From Aptenodytes patagonicus (taxonomy: Eukaryota; Chordata; Aves; Sphenisciformes; Spheniscidae), in NCBI RefSeq assembly GCF_965638725.1, contig NC_134962.1, forward strand, positions 2,115,501-2,179,500: a DNA stretch of 64,000 nucleotides, written 5' to 3'. This document shows, in pieces, positions 21,907-31,831 of the stretch (position 1 is the stretch's first letter; the number at the start of each line of letters is the position of its first letter). The notes under the pieces are model-generated. The model had not been told where the DNA came from. It was given only the letters and a program-made list of their open reading frames with translations, and ran no database searches. The position numbers were made by a program, and so were the translations under genes.

Positions 21907-22719
21907 GCCTCCCAGGCCAGGGAAACACACAGGAACGCAGCCAGCCCGGGGATGGGATGGGGCACAGAGTCCGTGCCGCAGCCGTGCTGCAGCCATGCTG
22001 TGGCTCCTCGGGGCTGGCGGAGTGGGGAGACGGGGTTATCGGGGTGCTCGAGGGGGTGCAGAGCAGCCCCTCAGCTCTCTCATCACCTCCTCCGCAGCTT
22101 CCTGCCTGCCTTTTGGGGTGAAACACATGACTTTTGAAGCAGTCAAGCCAACGGGGTGCGGGCGTGCATGGCTCCAAGCTGCGGCCGTGCCGTGGGAGAT
22201 GCTGGGGTTAACGGGAGACAATCCGGGGCTCTCAGAGGCATCGGGCCACGGCTCCTCGCTGGGATCTCGTAAAGGGTTTTTCCTCCTTAGGAAAAGGAGC
22301 TGCCGTCTTGGGACGGGCTCCTCAGTGCTGGCAGCATCCCTGTACGGGCAGGGGGTGGCCACGGGCAGAAAACATCTCCCCCTCCTCGCCAGGTCCTGCA
22401 GCATCTGGCTGCGGGTGAGATGGGGACCGGTTTGGACAAAGCCAGGTGTCCCCTCCTTGCTGTCCCCTCTCTGCCAGCTCCCGTGAGCTGAGACCCAACC
22501 TCAGGGACACCGAAAAGGGGCTCATGCCTTTGGGACCGGTGGATGGCCCCAAGGACCAGGCTGGTGGCAGCAGGCTGAGCCTTACAGCAGAGGAAAGGAT
22601 CCGGTCATGGTCCCCGTCCTGGGAAAGCCAGGCGGGATCGCATGTCCCCCTCTGTCGCTATCCATCCCCCCCTTCTGCTGTTTCCCTGTCATCTTGTCTT
22701 TCAGCAGAGCTGGAAAACC

Positions 22720-23015
22720 GGGAGACCACCGTAAATAAATCCTGTGTCTTTAAGCCATTTTGTACAGTACAAGAAAACGCACTCGTTGAATTACAGCTTT
22801 TTAATCAAATACATGTAACCATGTCACTTAAAGTGCTCGCGAAAAGCAGGGGGAAAAAAAAAAACAACCCAACACAATTGGAAGAGCACGATATTAAAAC
22901 CAGCTGCTTGCTTACCCCCACCACAGTTAATAGTTTTTGAATGTTCTGAATGAGAGAGAAACCAGAGCCAAGCTCCACTTTTATGTCCATCTTTCTGATC
23001 AAGCCCTGTCAGACG
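22720..23015. promoter_or_regulatory. AT-rich unique island, candidate conserved element
   Basis: A 300-bp AT-rich block with TAAATAAATCC, the palindromic TGTACAGTACA, TTTAATCAAATACATG and CACAATTGG, flanked by GC-rich DNA. No coding frame. A regulatory role is inferred from composition. Confidence 0.28.
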
Positions 23016-23584
23016 GGGGGAGCCGGGCAGCCTGGCACAGCGGCGGGGGACGCGGGGGATGCGGGAGGGCTGCGCTCGCCTCTCCTGCTGCTTCTCCCGT
23101 CCTCTCAGGCTTTCTCCCCACGGTGATGGGGTTGTGGGAGCCCGTGGTCTTCCTGCAGGCAAAGCAGCGCAGCCCGGCTGGGACCCAGCCTGGAGATGCG
23201 AGCGCAGGTTGCCCAAGCCCTGTGGCAGCAAGGGATGCTGCCTTGGGACATCACCGTCGCGTCATGTCCCCCACCACTGACTTCAACCCAACTCCACCTC
23301 CTGATGCTTCTTCCTGCAAGTTGGCATCGCAGCTCATCCCCCATGGGTGCTGAGGCGCTGCGGTGCCCGCAGCATCCCTTCCTCTGAGCATGCTGGCGCG
23401 GTCCCCTGTGCCACGTCCCCCTGCCCCGTCCCCTCAGGGCACACGTGCCGGGACCACCTCGACGTTTACCTCCGGCCTTGCTGGCCACCGACCGCCCTCC
23501 AGCACAGCCTGCCAACCACCCCGAGCTGTGCGGTTCCCCCGTAACGTGGACCAACGCTCATTAAGCGTGAGGCAGAGACCACCA

Positions 23585-23830
23585 AATATGTCAAAACACA
23601 CTTAAAATTTATTGTTTCATACCATACGTTTGAGTCTCTTGAACGCCGGCCAGTGTTTCTCCCTCTCTGCGATGGGGCCTATCTGCTGTCACCGATGCTT
23701 CGCATATATGTATAGCCCTCTTGCTTTCTGGTTTTTTTTTTTGCTTCCCCCCCCTTCTTTCTTTAAATGAAAAATACAAACAATTGATGGAAAATGTACA
23801 TTTGTTCCATATGGGACGGTCGGAGTGTGG
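23585..23830. promoter_or_regulatory. AT-rich unique island, candidate conserved element
   Basis: Contains TTAAAATTTATTGTTTC, ATATATGTATAG, AAACAATTGATGG and TTGTTCCATATGGG between GC-rich flanks, split by a poly-T/poly-C run. Several ATTGT/ACAAT cores are present. Confidence 0.28.
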
Positions 23831-24136
23831 AGAGGAGCCAGGAGAGTCATTTTTAGGCAGACTCCTCTCTCCAGCGGATGGCTGGATGGCTTCCCAGAAC
23901 GGCCCCGCGCGGCCTGGCCTGACTCTCCTGACGAGCCTCAGACAGTCTGTGACGCTCCCGCGCCGGCGGGGGGGGGGAACGTGATTCAGCTCCCTGCCGG
24001 GCTCACCCCCCCGGGAGCTGCTGAGCACGGGAGGAGGGAGAGCTTTCCACGAAGACCCCTGCAACGTCCCAGAAGGGCTGAGCTTGGCTGCGCGGGAGGC
24101 GATGGGGAGACTTGCTTTGCATGGGAGGTTGAGTGA

Positions 24137-24435
24137 GACTGGTTGGGTTGGGTTGGCTTGGGTTAGGTAGGCTAGGTTGAGTTGGTTGTGTTGTGTTGGG
24201 CTAGGTTGGGCTAGGTTGGTTGGATTGTGTTGGGTACGGTTGGTTAGGATGGGTTAGGTTGGTTGCGTTGGTTAGGCTAGGTTGGGTTGCCTTCAGTTGG
24301 GTTGGCTTGCCGTCGGTTGGGTTGGCTTATTTTGGGTTGGGTTGGCTGGGTTGGGTTATATTGGGTTGTGCTGGGTTGGGTTGGGCTGGGTTGCGTTGTA
24401 TCGGTTGCGTTGGTTGTATTGGGTTGAGTTAGGTG
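24137..24435. repeat. Degenerate (GGTTGGGTT)n / (TTGGG)n repeat
   Basis: About 300 bp of G/T-rich tandem sequence built from GGTTGGGTTGGCTT-like and GGTTAGG-like units on the plus strand. It resembles, but is not, the vertebrate telomere repeat TTAGGG, and the many G-triplets could form quadruplexes. It runs directly into a short CR1-like 3-prime tail. Confidence 0.85.
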
Positions 24436-24480
24436 ACCTCTGGAGAGCACTTCCAGCCCTTCTATGACCCTTTGGCCTCT
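24433..24480 (+). mobile_element. CR1-like LINE 3-prime-end fragment
   Basis: GGTGACCTCTGGAGAGCACT followed by TCCAGCCCTTCTATGACC resembles the conserved 3-prime end of avian CR1 elements (GGT...CCTTCCAGCCC...ATGA). Only about 45 bp are recognisable. Confidence 0.45.
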
Positions 24481-25169
24481 GGGTGCATCACAGCACTGCT
24501 GGCTCAGCTCAGAAGAGGAGCACAAAGTGGCTCTGGTGGATGTCTGTGGGGCTCAGCTCGGCTGAGAGCCAGTGGGGAGAACAAACCCCCAAACTCCCCC
24601 ATGACTCATGCAATGAGGACCAAACCTGCCTCCCTTATGGTCCGAAGGGAACCCCAGCATGGTGTTGGGTGAGCGGATGGATGGTGTGGGGCCGGGGGCT
24701 GTGGGGCCAGGGGCTGGTGGTGGCCCCAAGGCAGGGGAAGGAATGCGAGGGCTGGTGGGGGCAATGCCGGGAGCTGGGGGACCACAGCCAGAGCTCCACT
24801 GGTGATGGAGAGGCTGAACTTCGCAGCAAAGGAAATACTAAAATAAAAAAGAGTTTCAGGCTGCGCAGACTTTCCAGGGCACATTAGGGACTCCTTGCTG
24901 GCTTATTTTCCTTCTCTTTCGCAAAAGCTGTAATATTTACGATACCACGGCCCCAAGTCCCTGCAGGCAGCTGCCCTCCTCTGCCTGCGGCAGCCGGCGG
25001 AGCAGTGCTCGGTGTGCCTGCCAGCCCCGGGCAGCCCCGCTGCTCCGCTGCTGGGAAACTTCTCGGGGGCAGAGCTGTGGGGGGAGCATCCATCATCACC
25101 CCGCGCTTCTCTGCCGCCCGGCCGGCCGCTCTGGGCACGGCCGCAGAGGAAATGGTGCCTTTCCTGTCC

Positions 25170-25500
25170 CGCAAGGAGTGTTGAGATTTTCACACATTTC
25201 CTTTCCCAAACTGGGCTGCAAAACAGAAAGTTGGGGAAGGTTTGGGAACTTTTCTTCAGCTCGGTCAGGAAAGGTTGCGCTGGGAACATTTGAAACCTTT
25301 CTTTGCGTTTCAACCTTTTCCCTTTGGTTAACCTCTACAACATATAATGCAGTTACATCTCTAAATGGTTTGCCTCCCATCTAAAAAAAACTGGAAACTT
25401 TTTTTTTTTCCCAGTGCTCTTTTTCTCGACTCAGGAAATGTTTTGGAGCCGTTTGCCACAAACAGGTTTGGTTTTGATAAATCTTCATTACTTTTTTTTT
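25170..25500. other. AT-rich segment with no coding exon
   Basis: Lower GC than its surroundings, with several TTTCC/GGAAA motifs and TTGGTTAACC, ending in poly-T runs. No coding exon is seen; it could be regulatory or old repeat sequence. Confidence 0.22.
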
Positions 25501-25884
25501 TCGGTGGAAGGGGGGGGGGGAAATCCCATCACTAGCTCTAGAGCAGCTGCCGGGTGCCGCGGGGGGGGGGCCAGTACCGGCAGCATCTTTCCGTTCCCAC
25601 CGATGTCCCCACCGCAGGGATGCGTGGTGGTGAGCACCCAAAATACATGGACCAGGAGGCTCTAATTCCCCCTTAACATCCCAGCTGGGATGACTTCATC
25701 CAGGCTGCATGTCCACGGGCGTGTGTCGGCGTTCCCTCCCCTCCCGGCACACTCCAGGCCAGGACGGCTCGGGCTGCCCCGGAGCTGCCGCCGGCCGCCC
25801 CGGCGGGGCCCCGCTCGCCCCCAGCTCTGCCGCAGCTTCGGCCTCAGGAGCGGCGAGCCTGGAGCTGCGTATCGCCGGGCCGGG

Positions 25885-25985
25885 CCGGCTAACACATGCT
25901 GTTTTAATATTTGAGTGATGTCATCGAGCACTCTATAATGCCATAAAAAAACCAGAACGTCTATAAACCTGACTAGTGAACCTCC
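25885..25985. promoter_or_regulatory. Small element with CRE-like site
   Basis: TGATGTCA (25916-25923) is one base from the CREB/ATF palindrome TGACGTCA. It is followed by TCTATAATGCCATAAAAAAACC. It sits immediately left of the long CA-rich minisatellite. Confidence 0.25.
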
Positions 25986-25989
25986 GGCA

Positions 25990-26585
25990 GAACACACACG
26001 CGCATGGGTGTGCACACGGATGCACACGCACGGATACACGCACACCTGCATGCAGTGCACATGGACACACACACACACACACGTGCATGCAGACAGATGC
26101 ACACACACGTGCGTGCACACGGATGCACACATGCATGGAGATGCACGCATGCACACGGATGGACACACGTGGATGCACACACACAGACATGGATGTACAC
26201 GCATATGCACATGTGGATACACACGTGCACGTACACACAGATGCACACACACACACGGTTGTATATATGGACGCATACAGATGCACACGTGGATGCACAT
26301 GCAGACACGCACATGCAGATACGCATGCATGCACACAGATGCGCACACACACAAGTGCACACATGTGGCTACACACGCACACACTCAGATGCATGCACAC
26401 GCGCACAGTGATGCATATAGACAGGGCTGCACACATGCTCGCAGACGCACACATGTTGATATACACAAATGCACACATAGGCGTTTGCACACAGACACAT
26501 TGGGACACGCACAGAGGTGCGCACACATGGATGCACACGCGGATGCACGCACACACACGGATGGGCGCGCACACACACTCTCCGT
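25990..26585. repeat. About 600-bp CA-rich minisatellite
   Basis: Long degenerate array of ACACAC, GGATGCACAC and CATGCACAC units, almost entirely alternating purine and pyrimidine. It yields overlapping His/Thr- and Val/Cys-rich frames that are not genes. A strong candidate for Z-DNA and for length polymorphism. Confidence 0.9.
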
Positions 26586-29099
26586 GCCAGCCCGCCCCTC
26601 TCCCTGGTGTGCAGCACGGTGACAGCTGTGGCGTGCAGCACGGGAAGGGCAGGGCGGGTCCGCACGGTGCACACGCCGCCCCGGGGCCGGTGGCCCTCAC
26701 ACGTCTCACGGCATGTGGGGACCTCTGCAGAAGCAGCCCCGGTGCGTGGGGCAGCGAGCCCCGGGGGGATCCACTGCCCCACATCCCCAGGGGACGCGGA
26801 GCAGATGCCACCTGCCCATAAAGCCCAGGCAGGAGCTGGCAGCGCCTCCCCCTCTCCCTGCCCTGGCAGCCATCCCGGGGAAGCCGGCAGGATGGGCCTG
26901 TCAGGTTTTACATATACCTGTCAAATACCTTCTCCATATTTCTGCCGTAACGACCTGCTAAGAGCCCCTCGCTCCTCCTCCCCAGCCCAAAACCATCAGG
27001 CCCCGAGCTTTGGAGAGATTAAGTCATAAAAATCGGAAGGGGCTGCGTAGTAACAGCCCCGGCCTGAGCCATAACGGCAGTGAAATCATCCCCAAACTAT
27101 TTCAGCCCCGTCCATTTCCAGTCCCACGTCACACCTGAGCCACCGGCACGCAGCGAAATAAAACGCTGGTGGATGGTTTCCTGGCCCCAGCGCGGCTGTC
27201 CGGGGATGGGGGCAGGGAAAGGAGGTGTTGTTAAAAATAAAAAGGCTCTCCCGGTGCTCGGGGCTTGCCGCCTCTGCCTGGTCCCGGTGCCTGAGCGGTG
27301 CAGGATGTGTCCCAGCCGGGCAGAGGGACTGCTGAGCTCCCGCGGGCACGGCTGGAGCAGCCCGTCCCATCCCCAGCTGGGTTTTCTGACCTGTGGTTCG
27401 CACTAACTAACCCCGAGCTGAGCAAACCCACACGGCCAAATAGCCAAAGCCAAGGGAACCAGGGAGATAGCGGATTGAGCATCAAATCGAACACAGCTAG
27501 CTAGCAGCGTGGTTGAAGCTCATCAAGGAGCCAGCAGCATCCCTTGAAGTGTCTGCCTAGCTCTCTGCCCTCCTGACGGAGATGGACCAGCCCCGGTGTC
27601 GACCAGCCCAGCCAAACCCTGGCTTTGGGGAGGGCCAAATCCTGTCCTGGCCATGGGTAAAACGTGATGCTGCAAATCCGACGCTGTGGGAAGGTGCCTG
27701 CCGGCTCGGTACCAGCCACACGCTGCCTGCTCGGAGGTGAGGCTGGAGGAACGGCCCCGGTTTGGGACGCTTCTTGATTAATTTAACGTCAAAACGGCGA
27801 GTTTAGGTGAAAAAGGCTGTGCAAAACACTGAGTGATGGGGGGAGGCGGCATCCCCCGGGGTCTGGCACGGGTCCTTCTGCCTGCTGTTATCTGACCCAA
27901 ACCCGCACTCCTGTTTTCTTCCTCTCTCCTTTTCCTTCTTTCTCATTTCCCTGTGACCTGGGGTAGGGCTGGCCAGCGAGACGGGGCAGCCGCGCATTGT
28001 TCACGGCCTCGATTGCAATTACGCTTTATTATTAATAAAAACACCCCGGGCTGAGTTAGGCAGGAGGGTTGGCAGGGCCCTGCCTGCTTGTTTGCAAGCC
28101 AGGGCTTTGCTGGCAAACGCCGCACGGTGTTAGAGTGATGCAGACCCGGGGAGCTGAAATCTGGTGCTGGGTCTCGGTGACCCATGGGTCTCGGTGTCCC
28201 GGTCCCAGGGATGGGTGGGCACGGCAGGTCCCTGCAAATCGCCCCGGCACCGCTCGGTGCTTTCGCAGTGATGCAGCAGCCGTGGTTGCAACACGGTGCA
28301 TCCCCGGTGCATTTATGGATGGAAGTGACCATCCATCACCCCAGGGTTTTCAGTCCGGGTACCCACAGTACCCGTCCCAGCCCTGCAGCAGCATCCTTGG
28401 GCACGAAGCGAGGAGACCCCCGCTCCCCGCACAGCAAAGGTACATTTTCAACAGTTTTGCAGTGTAGGTACTTTGGGAAAGCTCCTGTTCATGCCCAGCC
28501 CTGCCACCGCCATGGGCGAGCACCCGAAACCAGGGCACACCGGACCCAAATTGCTCCAGAGCAAGGAACTGCAGCCAAAAAAACCACCCCAAGGATTTCT
28601 AGCCATCCTCTGAGATCAGAGGCGAGCTGGCACGGCCCAGGCTGTGGGGAAAGAAGGGAATTTCTGCTGCAGAAAAATGACTTAACGTTTCCTCTGTGAT
28701 GTGATCCGCTGCCGGCTTCCCCCAGCACGGCGGGGCAGCTGGGCGAGGGCCGGCGCGCGCATCGCTTCTTTGAACCGCAGGAAGTGATTGCATCCTCACC
28801 TGGAAGGTACCTGGAAGCTGGGGGCTGGAAAATAAGTCAGGGCTTTCTTCCCCCCCCCCCCCCGCCTCCCTCCTCCATCTCCTTCCTCCCAGGCCGCTTC
28901 GGGGAGCGGAGCGGGACGGAGCCTATAGACGGCTGCTTCCTTTCATAGTCATCGGCGGCGGCACAGGATGCTTCTCATTTGGTGTTGTGTTTGTTTGCTG
29001 CAGCGCGGGTTCTGGCACCCGCCGGGCGCCCGCCAGCCCTCCCGTGTAGGTAGTGAGGTCATTTTTCCATGTATTCCCCCTTTTTACATACTGTATATG

Positions 29100-29420
29100 G
29101 AAAGACAATGAAGCGCCTTTCTGGTGTTTAATGGGAACACATCGCCAGCCCCCAAAGTGGTCCCGTTTATTAGCGCTTCACATTAAACAACAAAAAAAAA
29201 AGTGAGTCAGGATTTAGTCCTGTTAACACTAATGTGAATTTAATTTAGGAGAAGCTTGAAAATTAATGTCATTTGTTAAATATCCATTTCCCCTAAAAGG
29301 CAATTCTTTGCCAACAACAACAACAAAAAAACCCTTCTTCTATTCAATTTTTTTTTTTTTAATAGCCTTTTTTGGCGATATCAGCCTGGTTTAAATCACT
29401 CGGCGTTCAAGGAACGGATG
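29100..29420. promoter_or_regulatory. AT-rich unique block downstream of SOX18, candidate regulatory element
   Basis: Contains TGTTTAATGGGAACA, GGATTTAGTCC, GTTAACACTAATGTG, AATTAATGTCATTTG and TTAAATATCC with no frame. It lies 1.5-2 kb 3-prime of the SOX18 stop. A distal SOX18 element or an extended 3-prime transcript are both possible. Confidence 0.33.
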
Positions 29421-30230
29421 CCACTGGGGTTTTATGCAACAGATTGTTGTTTCTCCTTTTCGAATTGAACAAAAAAATACTGTAAATCATAAAGTGATTC
29501 GCGGGAGGGGGATGAAGCTCCGGCAAAGCACCGGCGGCTCCGAGCAGGGTCTGGCCGGGCACAACGATGGCTGCCGGAGCCGGGAAAGAGCCTGTGAGGG
29601 CCGGGAGGTGGAAGGGCTCTGGCACACGGGCTTTTCTTCCAGCTCGGAGGACTGGAGCGAAGGCGTCGGAGCAGCCGGGCTCTATTTTTGGGGGGTTTTA
29701 ACGGGAAAATGGGGTGAGCCTTGGGGACCACGCACCGATGCGCTGGCAAAAGAATAACCACACCAAGGCTCGTTTCGGAGGAGGATATCACATGTTTTAT
29801 TATATTTTAATCTGAGAGCAGCTGCTTTTCCTGCAGAGCACATCTCCGGGCGGCACGACATGGTGCCGTGGGGTGGCCGCCAGCATCCCATCCCGCTGCC
29901 GGCACTGCCGGAGCCGCCGTCCCGCGCCGAGCTGAGCCGCGCTCGCGGAGCCCGAGGCGGCTGACGGGGCGGGCGGGCGGGCGGCAGCCTGGAAATTAAT
30001 ACATTTGCCAGGTTGTCAAAACATTAATCAACGGATACAAAAATCTGGAAATGGTTGGGACAACATGTATTTGCGGAAAATATGTGTTCACACAACAAGC
30101 ACACAAGATGGGAACAATTATATGAAGATGTTTTAATAATTAACCAGTATAAAACAGTTTGCTCTCCATACAGTTCTAGACAATAAAAGTGTTTGCAGTC
30201 ATATTTTTCTTTTGTACAAAATTCCAGTCA

Positions 30231-30254
30231 ATTGTTCCACAATATTTACATTGT
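30231..30254. promoter_or_regulatory. Cluster of three SOX core motifs
   Basis: ATTGT (30231-30235), ACAAT (30239-30243) and ATTGT (30250-30254) lie in alternating orientation within 24 bases, with spacers of 3 and 6. They sit just 3-prime of the candidate SOX18 poly(A) signal, in an AT-rich unique block (about 30000-30480). Confidence 0.4.
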
Positions 30255-30356
30255 CATTCCCTTTTCACAAAATATCTCCTTTCCCCCCCCCCCCTTTTTT
30301 AAAAAAAAATCCAGCTTTGCTACATAAATGCTTTAGATCTCATGGATATCCCTTGA

Positions 30357-30362
30357 TTTATT
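30357..30362 (-). terminator. Candidate SOX18 polyadenylation signal
   Basis: TTTATT on the plus strand reads AATAAA on the minus strand, about 620 bases past the SOX18 stop. A weaker ATTAAA (plus-strand TTTAAT) near 30131-30136 could end a longer transcript. The intervening 3-prime UTR has four ATTTA pentamers on the minus strand, suggesting an unstable mRNA. Confidence 0.45.
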
Positions 30363-30980
30363 TTTTAAAAGTCTAATAAAAAAACCCCAAAAGACATTAA
30401 ATACCATTTTATATATAAAAATGCTTAGTAAAAATATAGTTTTGTTGCCCAATTAAAATATATTGCTGAGAATACAGTAAAACTGTCCTAAAGCCCACCC
30501 CTAACGGGCGCCGACTCTTTAACGGCCCCGGCAAAGTCTTCCTAAAAGTATCCCCCCCTCCCCCCCGCAAGTTTGCCTGCCCTTGGGTTAAATACTGGGG
30601 GCAGGTCGCTTCGGCTCGTCCTGGTGGTGGTTGTTTCAGGCAGGAATTATTGGAATTGGCTTAAAAATGCCCCTTCGAGCTGGTGGAAGCTACAGCTACG
30701 CCCTGCCGAGGGCTGGAGCGGGGAGCGCAGCAGGCAGGCTAGTGCTTGGGAAAGGCGTCTATCTGTGTTATATAGTTATACGGTATATCAGTGAGTTCAG
30801 CATGTTTTTTTCTCTAAAAAAAAAAAAAAAAGAACCAAAATAAAAAACAAACAAAAGAAAGCGATGCATTTAATGAGATACTCTAAATATTATGGAGCTC
30901 GTGGTTAAAGGAGGATGGCTTTATGTTTTTAACGGAGAGCCGGGGCTCTCCCGGTGAGAGCATCGGACGGTGGGGCCAAC

Positions 30981-31831
30981 CTAACCGGTGATGCAGGGGC
31001 TATAGTAAACAGCGCTGCTGGCATCGGACAAGGCGGATATCAAGCTGCTCTCCTCGCAGGAGATGCTTCTAGGAGTCACTTTGGACAAGGAGACATGGTA
31101 AGGGAGTCCCGAGGCTTCGGGACGAGTCCTGCTCATGTTCAAATACTGGTCAAACTCATTGCGGTCAACGTCTGTCCACAGCTCGGTTTGGTTCAAGTGA
31201 TCCACGCTCTCCATGTGGTGGGCTTCGGGTGGGGGCGAGAGCTGGCCCAGGTGGGCGGAAAGCCCGTTCTGAGTTCCCGAGCACATCTGGTTGTAGTATA
31301 TGCTGGAGGGATGGGGAGTCCTCATGGCGTCGGCCAAGTGCGATGGGGTCTGCGCATAGGGCACTGCCACGTCCCGCCCCATGCACTTCTCCTGGGGAAA
31401 GTCCATCTGGTGATGGTGGTGGTAGCCACGAAAGGGCATCATGTTGCAGTCATCCTGCATGTGCGGAGGGAAAAACGCCGGCTCGGTCTGTTCCAAGACA
31501 TCCAAGGGAGACATCTCAGGAGTTGGCAAGCCATAGTTTTCAATATCCGACCCCATGGAGTGGAGTTCTCTGAAGTGGTTAAGTGGGGGAGGCTGGGGGT
31601 GGCCCGGCTGGCTGCCGCCATGGTGACTCATGCTGAAGTTGTCACTGCAAGGCTGGGAAAGGTTATGCAGGAGGATATTGGGTTCCATCCTCTTGATTTT
31701 CTTGGCTTGCTTCTTTCTCCTTGGGCGGTACTTGTAGTTGGGGTGATCCTGGAGATGCTGGATTCGCAGCCGCTCTGCCTCTTCCACGAAGGGACGCTTG
31801 TCGCTGGCGCTCAGCGCTTTCCACGACTGGC
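30981..31831 (-). CDS. SOX18: SOX18 exon 2 (coding part)
   Basis: The acceptor is TTCCAG|GCCAGTCG on the minus strand (31831). It completes the HMG box ([20 protein letters not shown]) and encodes the transactivation and SOX-C region, ending CITG* (stop TAG 30983-30981). Confidence 0.95.

Larger units (their letters stand above)
12316..30100. other. Long intergenic region between the Rh-type gene and SOX18
   Basis: About 18 kb with no exon I can recognise on either strand. The frames here are GC-driven or repeat-driven. It contains AT-rich unique islands that may be regulatory (12.70-13.14, 15.2-15.6, 16.41-16.69, 18.61-18.73, 22.72-23.02, 23.59-23.83, 25.17-25.50 and 29.1-30.5 kb), minisatellites and poly-C/poly-G runs. 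The islands may belong to the regulatory landscape of SOX18. Unspliced or weakly conserved non-coding RNAs cannot be excluded. Confidence 0.5.

Noticed and set aside
24137-24475. Interstitial telomere repeat
   Set aside because: The unit is mostly GGTTGGGTT or TTGGG, not TTAGGG, and is irregular.
25973-26821. Long His/Thr-rich and Cys/Val-rich frames on both strands
   Set aside because: They are translations of the CA-rich minisatellite.
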